Notes under the pieces: model-generated | Told to the model about the DNA's origin: nothing | The model's input: the letters and a program-made list of their open reading frames with translations, nothing else | Database searches by the model: none | DNA from: Weissella cibaria | GTDB lineage: Bacteria; Bacillota; Bacilli; Lactobacillales; Lactobacillaceae | Reading direction: 5' to 3' | DNA length: 64,000 bases | Assembly: GCF_004521965.1 (NCBI RefSeq) | Contig: NZ_SDGK01000008.1 | Coordinates: 17,269-81,268 of the forward strand | Program-made: the position numbers and the translations under genes | In this document: positions 38,520 through 48,955 of the stretch, piece by piece | How positions within the stretch are numbered: position 1 is the first letter of the stretch | How the letters are laid out: each line of letters begins with the position of its first letter

Positions 38520-40055
38520 TTAGCTCACCGTTTGACCGGCAACTAGTTGTTGATCACTAATTGATGGCACTTGGCTCGGATGATAAGTTGTCGTTGGTTC
38601 AGTTTTAAAATCAACTTCACCAGCAGTTATCGCCGCCGTCAACGTTTTTTTATAGTCGTAAATTGGCGATGGATAATGCCCATCAAAGTAAGCCGTCGTT
38701 AAGCCAGTTCCATTACCTGTGTATGGCAAATCAATCGCTTGCACTAAACCTGGCACGGATAGAAAAGCCAACGAATCAGCTCCCAACATGGCCGTCATTT
38801 CAGCCAATGTATGGTTCGCCGCTAAAAGTTCCGCCGTTGTTTGCATATCAACGCCAAAAAATGACGGATATTTGAAGGCTGGTGACGCAATTCGCACATG
38901 AACTTCCTTAGCACTGGCTTCGCGTAACATTTTGACAATGTAACTTGATGTTGTGCCACGCACGATTGAATCATCCACTAGCACGACGCGTTTACCGGCA
39001 ACCACCGACGGTACTACACTTAGCTTCATACGCACCGCTCGCTCACGTCGCTCCTGCGTTGGCTCAATAAACGTCCGTGCAATATATTGATTTTTAACCA
39101 GCCCCATTTCATTAGGCAAGCCCGTTGCCTCGGCATAGCCCATGGCGGCCGATAATGAAGAATTCGGCACACCAACTACCAAGTCACCGGTTGCCGGCTG
39201 TTCAAGCGCTAATTGCCGACCCATCCGTTTACGAGCAGCATGCACGTTAACACCATAAATATCAGAGTCAGGCCGTGCAAAGTAGATATACTCCATCGCA
39301 TCAATATGTAAATCCGTTTTGCTCGTGTAGTGATCAATTCGTAAGCCGGCCTGGTCAATCGTTAATAGCTCCCCTGGTTGGACATCCCGAATAAACGTTG
39401 CCCCAACCGCATTTAACGCAGCTGTTTCACTAGTCACAACATACTGACCATCCGGCAACTGTCCAACCACAAAGGGACGAAAACCGTGTGGATCAAGGGC
39501 TGCATACATGGCGGTTGACGTAAGAAGCAAAAACGCGAACCCGCCCCGCAATTGTTGCAAAGCATCTTTTAAGTGATCATAAAGTGTTGTCGACGTTGAA
39601 CGCCGAATTAAATGCAATAACACTTCTGTATCCGATGATGATTGAAAAATTGCCCCTTGCATCTCAAGGCTTTGTCGCAAAGATTGTGCATTCGTGATAT
39701 TTCCATTGTGTGCTAAGGATAATTGCATATCGGAAAAGTTCACCATCAACGGTTGAATATTTTCAATCCCTGCTGAACCAGCCGTCGCATATCGAACGTG
39801 ACCAATCGCTGCTTGTCCCTGCAAATGCGCTAACAGCGCCGGGTCACGAAAAACATCATGTAGTAGGCCCAGACCACGTTCTTGCCATAAATGACCTTTC
39901 TGATTGGCAACAATCCCTGCGCCTTCTTGGCCCCGGTGCTGTAAAGCGTGTAAGCCATAGTAAGTCAAATTAGCTGCCGTTTGATGGCCCCAAACCCCAA
40001 AAATACCGCATTCTTCATTTAATGACCGAGTTTGTTCATTTAATTGCATTGCCAT
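38520..40055 (-). CDS. purF: PurF, glutamine PRPP amidotransferase
   Basis: First committed enzyme of purine synthesis. The 511 residues contain a short propeptide ahead of the nucleophile Cys16 ([11 protein letters not shown]), the Ntn glutaminase domain with [17 protein letters not shown] and [12 protein letters not shown], and a PRTase domain with [14 protein letters not shown]. It lacks the cysteine cluster that holds an Fe-S centre in Bacillus PurF as far as I can see. The start overlaps the end of purL by 16 bases. Confidence 0.95.
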   Translation of the reverse strand: MAMQLNEQTRSLNEECGIFGVWGHQTAANLTYYGLHALQHRGQEGAGIVANQKGHLWQERGLGLLHDVFRDPALLAHLQGQAAIGHVRYATAGSAGIENIQPLMVNFSDMQLSLAHNGNITNAQSLRQSLEMQGAIFQSSSDTEVLLHLIRRSTSTTLYDHLKDALQQLRGGFAFLLLTSTAMYAALDPHGFRPFVVGQLPDGQYVVTSETAALNAVGATFIRDVQPGELLTIDQAGLRIDHYTSKTDLHIDAMEYIYFARPDSDIYGVNVHAARKRMGRQLALEQPATGDLVVGVPNSSLSAAMGYAEATGLPNEMGLVKNQYIARTFIEPTQERRERAVRMKLSVVPSVVAGKRVVLVDDSIVRGTTSSYIVKMLREASAKEVHVRIASPAFKYPSFFGVDMQTTAELLAANHTLAEMTAMLGADSLAFLSVPGLVQAIDLPYTGNGTGLTTAYFDGHYPSPIYDYKKTLTAAITAGEVDFKTEPTTTYHPSQVPSISDQQLVAGQTVS

Positions 40056-42262
40056 GTGATTGCTCCTTCATACGCTTGTTGCAGGCGGACCTTATCTAAG
40101 TTGACGGTCCCATTAGCTGTTGTGACAACCAACTGATCATTATTTGTGACCGTGCCCAGTCGCAGATATGCTGTGTCCAGGCGTGCTTCAAAGGTGGCCA
40201 CATCTTTCGCTGGCACAGTTACCAAAAAGCGTCCTGGCGTCTCACTAAATAACCAGCTGGCAGTCCAAGGCACTATTACATCAAAACCAAACGGCGTGTT
40301 AAAGGCACTTTCTGCCAAGCACACCGCTAAGCCACCTTCCGCCAGGTCGTGGGCACTGGCAATCATCCCCTGCTGAATCCCCGTTAACACACTTTGCTGG
40401 GTGGCTGACAATTTATCACGATTTAAACTAGGCAACCGGCCTGCAATGGCTCCAGTCTGTAGTTGTTGCAACTCAGAACCATTAAAGTCAGCTGTGGTAT
40501 CACCAAGCAAATAGATGACATCATCTGGCTGCTTAAACGAAATCGTTGTGATATCAGCAGTATCAGTATGTAACCCGACCATGCCAATCATTGGGGTCGG
40601 ATATATCGCAGCACCGTCGGTCTCGTTATACAACGACACATTACCGGAAATAATCGGCGTATTAATCTGTCGCGCCATCTCGTTAATCCCGGCTACCGAT
40701 TGTGCCAATTCGTAATAAATTGTCGGATCATCCGGATTACCGAAATTCAAGCAATCTGTAATGCCGATTGGCAACGCACCAGTTGCAATAATGTTACCAG
40801 CTGCCTCAGCGACTGCGCGTTGCCCACCAATATAAGGATCAAGGTAGGTAAATCGTGCGTTCACATCCGTTGTCATAGCTAATGTCTTTTTGGTGCCACG
40901 TAAACGAACAACAGCCGCATCACCACCCGGCTTAATCACCGTATTAGTTCGGACCATACTATCGAAATGTCTGAACAAACTCTCTTTCGAAGCAACCGTT
41001 GGCTGTGCCAATATATCCTGCCAAACTGTCGTCAAATCAGTCACACGTGGTGTAAAATCTGGTGCTGAGTCTTGCAGACGTGCTGGTTTCACCTGCTTCA
41101 TGATTTGTTTAGGGGCCTGTGTCAAAAAATTGACTGGTAAATCAGCTACGGTCTCGCCATGCCAGGTTAATTCATACCGTCCTGTTGCCGTAACTTCGCC
41201 AATCACAACTGCCTCTAAGTTAGCTTGCTGAAAGACTGCCTGCACGGCTGCTTCATGTCCTTTTGTCACAACTAACAGCATGCGTTCTTGCGATTCAGAT
41301 AACATGAGTTCATAAGGTGTCATGCCCGTCTCACGTTGTGGTACATTGTCTAATTGCAAGTGAATGCCCATTCCTGCTTTGCCAGCCATTTCAGCTGACG
41401 AGGATACCAAACCAGCTGCGCCCATATCCTGCACCCCAACAATGACCTCGCCAAATTGCTGAATTGCTGTCAAAGTTGCATCCATCACTAGCTTTTCTAA
41501 AAACGGATCCCCCACTTGGACAGCTGAACGATCTTGTTCGGCATCTGATGAAAATTCCGCGGACGCAAAAGTAGCACCATGAATGCCGTCACGACCAGTT
41601 TTTGCCCCGACATACATAACCGTATTACCACTACCATCGGCGCGCCCGACCTGAATCCGTTCCCGATCCAGTACGCCAACAGCCATTACATTAACAAGTG
41701 GATTGCCTTGATAAACCGGATCAAAGCCAATCTCGCCACCAACGGTTGGAATACCAATCGCATTGCCATACCCAGCAATTCCATCAATCACACCGGTTAA
41801 CAGATGTTGCGTACGTGCATCTGTTAACTCGCCGAAACGTAAACTATCAAGCACCGCGATTGGTTGCGCGCCCATTGAAAAAATATCCCGTAAGATACCA
41901 CCAACTCCCGTCGTAGCACCTTCATATGGTTCAACCGCTGAAGGGTGATTGTGAGATTCAGCTTTAAATACAACGGCCTGACCATCACCGATATCCAAAA
42001 TTCCAGCACCCTCACCCGGTCCTTGTAAGACACGCTCATTGGTTGACCAAAATGTCCGGAGCACCGGCTTAGATTTCTTGTAGGAAACGTGTTCTGACCA
42101 CATGGCTGCAAACAACCCAGTTTCCGTATAATTAGGCAAGCGTCCCAATGTTTGCTTAATTAACGTGTATTCATCGTCCGTTAATCCCCACGCCTGATAT
42201 GGTTTCGTGGCGGCAATTTCTGCCGGTGTGGGTTCATGCGTTGTTGCCAACAATGCTGTCAT
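40040..42262 (-). CDS. purL: PurL, FGAM synthetase large subunit (short form)
   Basis: ATP-dependent FGAM synthetase subunit. At 740 residues it is the small PurL that needs PurS and PurQ as separate partners, both encoded just upstream. Marks: [18 protein letters not shown] near 55, [19 protein letters not shown], and [14 protein letters not shown]. Complete and of normal length. Confidence 0.96.
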   Translation of the reverse strand: MTALLATTHEPTPAEIAATKPYQAWGLTDDEYTLIKQTLGRLPNYTETGLFAAMWSEHVSYKKSKPVLRTFWSTNERVLQGPGEGAGILDIGDGQAVVFKAESHNHPSAVEPYEGATTGVGGILRDIFSMGAQPIAVLDSLRFGELTDARTQHLLTGVIDGIAGYGNAIGIPTVGGEIGFDPVYQGNPLVNVMAVGVLDRERIQVGRADGSGNTVMYVGAKTGRDGIHGATFASAEFSSDAEQDRSAVQVGDPFLEKLVMDATLTAIQQFGEVIVGVQDMGAAGLVSSSAEMAGKAGMGIHLQLDNVPQRETGMTPYELMLSESQERMLLVVTKGHEAAVQAVFQQANLEAVVIGEVTATGRYELTWHGETVADLPVNFLTQAPKQIMKQVKPARLQDSAPDFTPRVTDLTTVWQDILAQPTVASKESLFRHFDSMVRTNTVIKPGGDAAVVRLRGTKKTLAMTTDVNARFTYLDPYIGGQRAVAEAAGNIIATGALPIGITDCLNFGNPDDPTIYYELAQSVAGINEMARQINTPIISGNVSLYNETDGAAIYPTPMIGMVGLHTDTADITTISFKQPDDVIYLLGDTTADFNGSELQQLQTGAIAGRLPSLNRDKLSATQQSVLTGIQQGMIASAHDLAEGGLAVCLAESAFNTPFGFDVIVPWTASWLFSETPGRFLVTVPAKDVATFEARLDTAYLRLGTVTNNDQLVVTTANGTVNLDKVRLQQAYEGAITWQCN

Positions 42263-42942
42263 ACTTTTACAGTCTCCTTCGTCATAATGGTTGCTAGTAA
42301 ACTTTCAAAAAATGGTCGTCCATCCGTATTACCAATCAACGTCTCAACTGCGCGTTCTGGATGTGGCATCAATCCAATCACATTCCCACTGCGGTTCGTA
42401 ATCCCAGCAATCCGATCAACGGAACCATTAACATCAGTCGCATACGTTAAGACAACCTGCCCATTTTCATGCAACATCCGCACCGTTACATCGTCAGCAA
42501 CATACCGGCCCTCGCCGTGCGCAATCGGTAATTTAATCGTTGTCGTGGCATCAGTATATTGGTTTGTGAAGGCCGTTTGTCGATTAGTAATCGTTAGCTT
42601 AACCTCATCACAGATGAACACCGGTGTCTGATTCATCATCAATTGCCCAGGTAGCATCCCCGCCTCCGTTAAAATCTGAAAGCCATTGCACACTCCCACC
42701 ACTAGTTTCCCGGTTGCAGCCATGTTTTTCACAGCTGTCATTACGGGCGCGAAACGTGCTACCGCTCCTGTGCGTAAGTAATCACCATACGAAAAGCCCC
42801 CCGGTAGGAACACCGCATCGTACGCCGACAGGTCAGTCGACTTTTCGGTCACAAACTGGACATCCGCGCCAAAGTCCTGTAACGCATAATACATATCAAA
42901 ATCACAATTTGATCCTGGAAATTGAATAACCGCTGCTTTCAT
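42259..42942 (-). CDS. purQ: PurQ, FGAM synthetase glutaminase subunit
   Basis: Class I glutamine amidotransferase feeding ammonia to PurL. The 227 residues begin [15 protein letters not shown], with the nucleophile Cys85 in [10 protein letters not shown] and the His/Glu pair in MPHPERAVE near the C-terminus. The catalytic triad is intact. Confidence 0.95.
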   Translation of the reverse strand: MKAAVIQFPGSNCDFDMYYALQDFGADVQFVTEKSTDLSAYDAVFLPGGFSYGDYLRTGAVARFAPVMTAVKNMAATGKLVVGVCNGFQILTEAGMLPGQLMMNQTPVFICDEVKLTITNRQTAFTNQYTDATTTIKLPIAHGEGRYVADDVTVRMLHENGQVVLTYATDVNGSVDRIAGITNRSGNVIGLMPHPERAVETLIGNTDGRPFFESLLATIMTKETVKV

Positions 42943-42943
42943 C

Positions 42944-43201
42944 TTAAGCCTCTACTTCCGCTAACACCGTGATGCGATACGTTTCTGTGTTTGGATTAAT
43001 TAGTAGCGCTTCAGCCAGGCTGGTGGCCTCATCATACGCACTTTGTTCATCAATCGCCGCTAACTTAACTTCAAAATATTTCCCTTGCGTCACTGACGTT
43101 ATCCCTTGATAATTAAGACGCGCAAGAGCATCCTTAATTACTTCACCCTGAGGGTCCAAAATTGATGGCTTATAAGTAACTGTAATCTGTGCAGTGTACA
43201 T
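42944..43201 (-). CDS. purS: PurS, FGAM synthetase small subunit
   Basis: An 85-residue subunit bridging PurQ and PurL. It has the usual start YTAQITVTYKPSILDPQGEVIKDAL and the GKYFEVKL strand. Two bases separate it from purQ. Confidence 0.94.
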   Translation of the reverse strand: MYTAQITVTYKPSILDPQGEVIKDALARLNYQGITSVTQGKYFEVKLAAIDEQSAYDEATSLAEALLINPNTETYRITVLAEVEA

Positions 43202-43203
43202 GC

Positions 43204-43929
43204 TTACTCTCCTAAATATGTCGTTAATCTGTGCAAAACTGTTGTGTATCCATCACGTAAGTCGCCCGTCCCCCGACGAAAAACGTCTTTATCTAAGGAT
43301 TGGCCAGTGGCTTGATCAATCAGGCGCATATTATCTGGTGACAGTTCATCGCCTAACGTCAACACACCCGTAGCATCCAGGCCAAATTCCAATTTAAAAT
43401 CAATTAACGTAATACCCATAGATTCAAACAATTGGCGGAGTTGCCGATTAACTGTTTGAGCAACTGCCTCGATTTGGGTTAACTGACTTGGCGTCGCTAA
43501 GTTGAGAGCAAATATTTGCGATTGATTCAATGGTGGATCATCAAGGGCATCGTTTTTGAAGTAATATTCTTGCACCGTGGGTGAAAGGGGCGTCAACATT
43601 TGCACCGCATAACGCGTTGCAAAATGGCCCGCCGCATAATTACGAATCACAACTTCAATTGGCAACATGTCCAGTGCTGTTACCAACACATCACGTTCGC
43701 CGACTGCCTGTTGAAAGTGTGTCACAATGCCTTGCGCCTTTAAAAAGCAAAACAATTGCTGACTGATTTGGGTCGTTAGCCGTCCCTTATCGCTAATTTC
43801 GGCTTTTTGTTTGCCATTAAGCGCTGTCGCTTGGTCCAAGCTATGCAACCACAACACATTAGGATCGTCCGTGGCATACACTGCCTTTGCTTTGCCTGTT
43901 GTTAATAAAACCCCTTGTACAATCGTCAT
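43204..43929 (-). CDS. purC: PurC, SAICAR synthetase
   Basis: Condenses CAIR with aspartate. I took ATG 43929 (GGGGGAC ribosome site), giving 241 residues. The motifs are GKAKAVYATDDPNVLWL at the start, PIEVVIRNYAAGHFA and LIDFKLEFGLDATGVLTLGDELSPDNMRL segments typical of PurC. It overlaps the end of the broken purK by four bases. Confidence 0.94.
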   Translation of the reverse strand: MTIVQGVLLTTGKAKAVYATDDPNVLWLHSLDQATALNGKQKAEISDKGRLTTQISQQLFCFLKAQGIVTHFQQAVGERDVLVTALDMLPIEVVIRNYAAGHFATRYAVQMLTPLSPTVQEYYFKNDALDDPPLNQSQIFALNLATPSQLTQIEAVAQTVNRQLRQLFESMGITLIDFKLEFGLDATGVLTLGDELSPDNMRLIDQATGQSLDKDVFRRGTGDLRDGYTTVLHRLTTYLGE

Positions 43930-45043
43930 AACTTTGTCCCCCATTCGCGCAAATCTTTCATGGCTGCCATACCGGTGGCTGTAATGTGACCCATCTTCCG
44001 TCCCGGCTTCACTTCACGTTTACCGTAGTCGTGAAAGTGCCACCCCTCATGTGTCGCTATATCTTGGCGTGCCTGTATAATCTGATCCCCTAATAAATTC
44101 AACATGATAGCTGGTGCATATTGGGTAATCACCGGAATCGGCAAGCCCATAATACTTCGAATATGGCCTTCAAATTGTGAAACATTCGTCGCCTCGATGG
44201 TTAAATGCGCAGAATTGTGGGGACGTGGGGATAATTCATTGATATACACACGTTCACCCACCACAAATAATTCAATTCCTAAAACTCCCACAAGTTGCAT
44301 TGCATTGGCAATGGTCGTCGCAATGGTCTCAATTTGTTTGGCAATCTGTGGCGATAACATTGCTGGTGCCGCGGAAACTCGTAAGATATGGTGCTGATGC
44401 TCATTGACCGTCACCGGCCAAGTCCGAATTTCACCACGATCATCGCGAGTTACCATCACGCTCAATTCTCGATCAAACGCTAACTTTTTTCCAAAACAAG
44501 GGTGATATCGGTCGGTTGTTGCCAATGTGCTAACAAATTTGCTAATGCATCGGTATTTGGAATATCCCATTGGCCATGACCGTCATATCCCCCCGTTGCC
44601 GTTTTCAAAATTGCTGGCAACGATACTTCATGGCATCGGGCGTCCAACTCCACCAAGTTATCCACTGCTGCAAATGGGGCAACTGGTAATCCCAACGCTG
44701 CCACGAATTGCTTCTCACGCAATCGGTTCGCTGTGATGTTTAATAACGCCACCCCTTGGGGTAACTTTTCAGCTGGTACGGTAGCCTGTAATGCCGTCTG
44801 ATTCACATTTTCAAATTCATATGTCACAACATCCGCTTGATTAGCAAGATTACGTAGGGCCGAAACATCATCATAGTTCGCAACAATTTGTTGATCTGCA
44901 ACCAAGGCTGCCGGCGCATCAACCTGCGGATCCAAGACAATGACTCGGTACCCCATTGGTTTAGCGGCTAAGGCTAACATTTGCCCCAATTGACCGCCAC
45001 CAACGATACCGATAGTGGCTGGTGGCAAAATTTGTTTAGTCAT
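43926..45043 (-). pseudogene. purK: purK, CAIR synthesis ATPase subunit, frameshifted
   Basis: N5-CAIR synthetase (ATP-grasp), which carboxylates AIR using bicarbonate. The N-terminal part from ATG 45043 (SD GAGGAG) has IGIVGGGQLGQMLALAA and ILKTATGGYDGHGQW, then stops after LVLEKS. The rest continues in another frame as KKLAFDRELSVMVTRD down to 43926. The shift lies at a run of six A residues (44485-44490, T on the plus strand); seven would restore LVLEKKLAFDREL. Either a real frameshift, slippage expression, or a homopolymer sequencing error. Both halves remain well conserved in sequence, suggesting a recent or artefactual change. Confidence 0.85.
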
Positions 45044-45524
45044 GTAACAACTCCTCACTCTCAATCGATTGTTGGCGTTGCTCTTCTCGGAATAGGGCTA
45101 TTTTATCGGTCAGTGCTGGCTCCGCAATTCCCAACATTTGGATTGCCAAATAAGCAGCATTCTTAGCTCCCGCCGTCCCAATGGCCACCGTCGCAACTGG
45201 TACACCGGCTGGCATCTGAACGATACTTAGCAATGAATCCATCCCCTGCAAAGCATGCGATTGAATTGGGACCCCAATTACCGGTAGCGTTGTCTGTGCC
45301 GCCAACATGCCAGGCAAGTGGGCGGCACCACCAGCGCCAGCAATAATGATACCTACGCCATTGTCCCGAGCATTTCGAGCAAACGTCATCATTTCCTCGG
45401 GCATTCGATGCGCCGAAATAATATGTGTCTCAACTGCGACATCAAACGTTTTTAAGACAGCGACCGTTTCTTTCATTGTTGACCAATCTGAAATCGATCC
45501 CATTACCACCGCAACACGTACCAT
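45036..45524 (-). CDS. purE: PurE, N5-CAIR mutase
   Basis: Class I PurE rearranging N5-CAIR to CAIR. The 162 residues have AVVMGSISDWSTMKETV, ETHIISAHRMPEEMM and IIAGAGGAAHLPGMLA, all active-site segments. It is the first gene of the purine operon and overlaps purK by eight bases. Confidence 0.95.
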   Translation of the reverse strand: MVRVAVVMGSISDWSTMKETVAVLKTFDVAVETHIISAHRMPEEMMTFARNARDNGVGIIIAGAGGAAHLPGMLAAQTTLPVIGVPIQSHALQGMDSLLSIVQMPAGVPVATVAIGTAGAKNAAYLAIQMLGIAEPALTDKIALFREEQRQQSIESEELLHD

Positions 45525-45563
45525 TTAGCTTCCACCTCGTTTTTAGTTCGTCTTTACAACTAT

Positions 45564-45592
45564 ATATAACCACCATGAGAATTGAATGTACA
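45564..45592 (-). promoter_or_regulatory. Promoter of the purine operon
   Basis: TGTACA (45587-45592), 17-base spacer, TTATAT (45564-45569) on the minus strand. I found no purine riboswitch between it and purE. Confidence 0.55.
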
Positions 45593-45626
45593 GTTTTGCC
45601 GGTTGAAGTAATTAAAATGCAACATA

Positions 45627-45673
45627 TTAGTTCGCGTTTAACCGTTTTTGCATCTTTGTAAAACGAACAAAAA
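45627..45673. promoter_or_regulatory. Possible PurR box pair upstream of purE
   Basis: Two CGAAC cores face each other in A/T-rich context: GTTCG at 45630-45634 and CGAAC at 45664-45668. A third GTTCG is at 45546-45550, near the purE start. PurR boxes of Bacillus and Lactococcus have a CCGAAC core in inverted pairs upstream of pur promoters. The match here is partial, so this is only a candidate. Confidence 0.35.
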
Positions 45674-45726
45674 CATATTTAACTAAGAACTTTCTCATAA
45701 AACCGTTATCATTTTAAATAATGACA

Positions 45727-45785
45727 AAAAAATCCCATCTCAATACCAGGCACTACACCTAGATTGATATGGGATACTTTTTTAA
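45727..45785 (-). terminator. Terminator of ribB
   Basis: A long imperfect stem (ATCCCATATCAAT pairing with ATTGAGATGGGAT) with a T-run of seven on the minus strand follows the ribB stop codon. Confidence 0.85.
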
Positions 45786-46415
45786 TTACATAACCGGCGT
45801 AGCTAGATACTCTGAAATTTGGGCAATCGTAATAAATGGCAAATCCAAGCAATCAGCTAATTCAAACAAATCATCGCGGCGGGCCATCGTGCCATCTACT
45901 TTCAGGACTTCAATAATAACGGCGGCTGGTTCTGAACCAGCTAGACGCGCCAAATCAACGGCCGCTTCAGTATGTCCAACGCGCTCAGTCAGCCCACCAG
46001 CTAAGGCTGTTAATGGCTGTGTGTGGCCTGGCGCATTGAAATCCGTCCGAACGGCGGTCGGATTCGCCATGTGCCGAATTGTCGCTGCCCGATCAGCTGC
46101 TGAAACTCCCGTCGTAACCCCGGTTGCCGCTTCGGTCCCATCAACTGTATACGTAAAAGGCGTCTGATGAGGATCTGTTGAATCAGCCACCATATCAGTT
46201 AATCCAAGCCGTGCGGCAATTTCTGGTCCAACAGGCGTGCACATCAATCCGGCCGCTTCACGAAGCATCATATGCACCGTTTCTGGTGTGATATCAGCAG
46301 CCAATGCCACTAAATCACCTTCATTTTCGCGACTCTCATCATCTGCCAAGATAATAACGCCCCCTTGAAGCAACGTTTGCAAAGCGTCTGGTACAGTGTC
46401 AAATGCAGTCTTCAT
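45786..46415 (-). CDS. ribB: RibB, 3,4-dihydroxy-2-butanone 4-phosphate synthase
   Basis: Makes the four-carbon unit of riboflavin from ribulose 5-phosphate. The 209 residues have the catalytic DDESRENEGDL near 22-32, MCTPVGPEIAARLGL, and GHTEAAVDLARLAG. It is a stand-alone RibB, not fused to GTP cyclohydrolase II. No other rib gene is nearby and I see no FMN riboswitch blocks upstream, so it may not be part of a full riboflavin pathway. Confidence 0.93.
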   Translation of the reverse strand: MKTAFDTVPDALQTLLQGGVIILADDESRENEGDLVALAADITPETVHMMLREAAGLMCTPVGPEIAARLGLTDMVADSTDPHQTPFTYTVDGTEAATGVTTGVSAADRAATIRHMANPTAVRTDFNAPGHTQPLTALAGGLTERVGHTEAAVDLARLAGSEPAAVIIEVLKVDGTMARRDDLFELADCLDLPFITIAQISEYLATPVM

Positions 46416-46670
46416 GTTAAATATCTCCTTTATGCTGATCCATATGTTCCCGATTACAAACTTTAGCTTATCGAGATACTAGTCAAACGCAACCCACGTC
46501 AACCATCAATTTCCATAAACCCGACGAACGTTCGCGTTTCAAACGTTAACCTACCTCGCTTTCAGTTAGCAAATCGTTTCAAAAAACACCACCAAACTGC
46601 ATCAATATTTTAATGCTTAAAAATGTTCGGCATATTTGAGCAGTCAGGATCCACAAAAATAAACGTCAAA
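46416..46670. other. Gap between ribB and the ABC transporter operon
   Basis: No gene is supported here. The stretch holds a TTGACG box with possible -10 boxes near 46465-46500 that may be the ribB promoter, a palindromic CGAACGTTCG, and repeated TTTGAAACG motifs. No known riboswitch pattern was found. Confidence 0.4.
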
Positions 46671-46717
46671 CAAAAGGTCGCAAATTCGTCGATTCTAATT
46701 CAGCGGATTTGCGACCT
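46671..46717 (-). terminator. Terminator of the amino-acid ABC operon
   Basis: GGTCGCAAAT and ATTTGCGACC (46676-46685 with 46707-46716) form a perfect 10-bp stem followed by TTTTGTTT on the minus strand. Confidence 0.85.
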
Positions 46718-46756
46718 TAGCAAGTAGGACATAAACTGCCATCCCACCCTTATTTC

Positions 46757-47590
46757 TTAATCATTATTTTTGGTGCCAAAGTAACGTTCAGAAACTTTAT
46801 CCAACGTACCGTCCTTCTTAAAGCTCGTTAAGACCTGATTGACCTTTTCTCGTAAGGTCACATCTCCCTTACGGAACCCCACACCATACGCGTCTTCACC
46901 ATAGCCTGTCTTAATAATCTCAAAATCAGCTGGGTTAGGTTCGTGGGCCACATAATAACGGGCGTAGTCCATATCAATCAAAACTGCGCTCACACGGTCA
47001 ACTTGCAAATCATTCAAAGCTTTATCTAACGTATCATATTGTACCGGTGCTGACCCCAAAAAGTCCTTTAATACCTTGGGTTTCTCGTTGAAGACCGTCA
47101 AACCGGCTGAACCAGTCTGAACAGCTAGCGTCTTACCAGCCATCTGTTTAATCGTATCGATTTGGTTACGCTTTAACGTGACCAGCACTTGTGAATCGTT
47201 GTGATATGGCACCGAAAAGGCGACCTTCTTTGCTCGAGCCGGCGTCATTGTATAACCATTCCAAATCATGTCAATGTGCCCAGTATCCAACTCCGTTTCC
47301 TTCATTGACCAGTCAACGGCCTGAAACTTTACCCGCAACCCCAATTTTTTGAAGGTTGCCCGGGCCAGATCCACATCAAACCCAACTAACTTACCAGACT
47401 TGTCCCGATAGCCCATCGGCACAAAGGTATCGTCTAGTCCAACAACAACAGTCTTGTCCGCAGTCACTTTGCGCCAAGTATCATTTGCATGTGACGTTCG
47501 ATACCAAACAAAGCCAACCAGCAAAGCCAGTACAACGAGCACAATCCCATTCCCAATAATTTGGCGACGCCAATTAATCTTCTTTTTCAT
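46757..47590 (-). CDS. Amino-acid ABC transporter substrate-binding protein (probably histidine)
   Basis: Extracellular receptor of a polar amino-acid ABC importer. The 277 residues have an N-terminal membrane anchor (about 13-30, GIVLVVLALLVGFVWY), no lipobox cysteine, then an SBP type 3 domain with VVGLDDTFVPMGYRDKSGKLVGFDVDLA and DMIWNGYTMTPARAKKVAFS. It is last in a permease-ATPase-receptor operon under a T-box with a His specifier, so histidine is the likely ligand. Confidence 0.88.
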   Translation of the reverse strand: MKKKINWRRQIIGNGIVLVVLALLVGFVWYRTSHANDTWRKVTADKTVVVGLDDTFVPMGYRDKSGKLVGFDVDLARATFKKLGLRVKFQAVDWSMKETELDTGHIDMIWNGYTMTPARAKKVAFSVPYHNDSQVLVTLKRNQIDTIKQMAGKTLAVQTGSAGLTVFNEKPKVLKDFLGSAPVQYDTLDKALNDLQVDRVSAVLIDMDYARYYVAHEPNPADFEIIKTGYGEDAYGVGFRKGDVTLREKVNQVLTSFKKDGTLDKVSERYFGTKNND

Positions 47591-47600
47591 ACGCAGCCCC

Positions 47601-48239
47601 CTAGCGTTCTACATCTGTCCCAAAATCAAATGTCTTATCCGCGACCGCTTCCGCAAACGGCAAATCGTGCGTAACTACCAACTGCGTTACCCCTTGTGCT
47701 TGCAATTGCTTAATGACCGCAATCACGCGTTCTGTTGATTCGGCATCCAAGCCAGATGTTGGTTCATCATATGCCAAAATGCCCGGCTTCATCGCCAAAG
47801 CTCGTGCAATTGCCACACGTTGCTTCTGGCCACCAGATAATTGGAATGGATATTGAGCAGCCTGGGCTGTTAAGCCCAAATCTTGCAACAAACGATCTGC
47901 ATTCTCAGCTGCCTCAGCCTTTGTTTCATGGTGAACCAATTGCGGTGCCAACATCACATTTTCTTTTACGGTGTATTGCGGAAACAAATTAAAATCTTGG
48001 AAAATGACCCCTACTTGGGCACCTGTGCGTTCACCTGTTAAATCAAGGGCCTCACCATTTAAAATCATCTCACCGTCATTCGCAGGCAATAGCCCAGCCA
48101 CAATGCGTAGAAAGGTCGTTTTACCAATTCCAGATGGGCCAATGATACTCAGGACCTCACCATCATTAACTGTTAAATTCATATTTTTGAAAATCGTCCG
48201 CGTATCGTACGACTTCGCTAAGTTTTTAATTTCAAGCAT
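47601..48239 (-). CDS. Amino-acid ABC transporter ATPase
   Basis: Cytoplasmic ATPase of the importer. The 212 residues hold Walker A GPSGIGKTT at 34-42, Q-loop FQDFNLFPQY, signature LSGGQKQR at about 134-141 and Walker B ILAYDEPTSGLD. It is shorter than most GlnQ-type proteins (about 240) but has all ATP-site motifs. Confidence 0.93.
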   Translation of the reverse strand: MLEIKNLAKSYDTRTIFKNMNLTVNDGEVLSIIGPSGIGKTTFLRIVAGLLPANDGEMILNGEALDLTGERTGAQVGVIFQDFNLFPQYTVKENVMLAPQLVHHETKAEAAENADRLLQDLGLTAQAAQYPFQLSGGQKQRVAIARALAMKPGILAYDEPTSGLDAESTERVIAVIKQLQAQGVTQLVVTHDLPFAEAVADKTFDFGTDVER

Positions 48240-48249
48240 GGCTCTCTCC

Positions 48250-48894
48250 TTAACAGTAATAGTTCATCTTCGTCTCAACACGCCGTTGAATAACGGTTGC
48301 CAAAGCTGTCAGTAGCAAATATAGCAGTCCCACTAACAAATAAGGCATCAATGTGACGTCTCGTGATGCCGCAATATTACCTGCTCGCATCAAATCACCA
48401 AGTCCAATGACGTAAACCAGTGACGAATCCTTGACCAGGGTCACCACTTCGTTACCAACGGAAGGCATCACAATCTTGACCACTTGTGGCAATACAATTT
48501 TACGCATTGTTTGCCAACGCGTCAGACCAAGTACCTTGGCACCATCAAATTGACCTTGTGAGACGCTTTGAAGCCCACCACGGAAAATTTCAGCAAAGTA
48601 GGCCGCATAGTTCAAAATAAATGTGAACACCGCCGCCTCAAAACGAGGTAGTGTGATAATGTGGGCCAAACTTAATCCGTAGTAAACAAAGACGATTTGC
48701 AATAGCAATGGCGTACCACGCATCACCCAAATATAGGCATTCGTCACCCAGCGTAGTAAATAAATATCTGATTTTAACGCTAAAGCAACTAAAATACCAA
48801 GCGGTACTGACCCAATCAGCGTCAGTGCAAAGACACCAAATGTCATTTTCAATCCGCTTAGCAGACTTGGCATAATCTGCAACATGTACTCCAT
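48250..48894 (-). CDS. Amino-acid ABC transporter permease
   Basis: HisM/GlnP-type membrane subunit. The 214 residues contain about five hydrophobic helices and the cytoplasmic EAA-like loop GAKVLGLTRWQTMRKIVLPQ that docks on the ATPase. First gene of the three-gene operon, directly behind the T-box terminator. The start is ATG 48894 with AAGGAGA before it. Confidence 0.92.
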   Translation of the reverse strand: MEYMLQIMPSLLSGLKMTFGVFALTLIGSVPLGILVALALKSDIYLLRWVTNAYIWVMRGTPLLLQIVFVYYGLSLAHIITLPRFEAAVFTFILNYAAYFAEIFRGGLQSVSQGQFDGAKVLGLTRWQTMRKIVLPQVVKIVMPSVGNEVVTLVKDSSLVYVIGLGDLMRAGNIAASRDVTLMPYLLVGLLYLLLTALATVIQRRVETKMNYYC

Positions 48895-48913
48895 AGCTTT
48901 CTCCTTAACTAAA

Positions 48914-48955
48914 CAAAAAAGCCCTCAAGCAACCTAAATAAAGGTTACTTGAGGA
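48914..48955 (-). terminator. T-box-controlled terminator before the ABC operon
   Basis: CCTCAAGTAACC and GGTTGCTTGAGG (about 48922-48954) form a near-perfect stem with a run of six T on the minus strand, ending about 20 bases before the permease start. Confidence 0.9.

Noticed and set aside
45525..45785. Purine riboswitch before purE
   Set aside because: Neither the paired loop motifs nor a leader terminator are present.
46416..46756. FMN riboswitch before ribB
   Set aside because: The conserved FMN blocks are missing.
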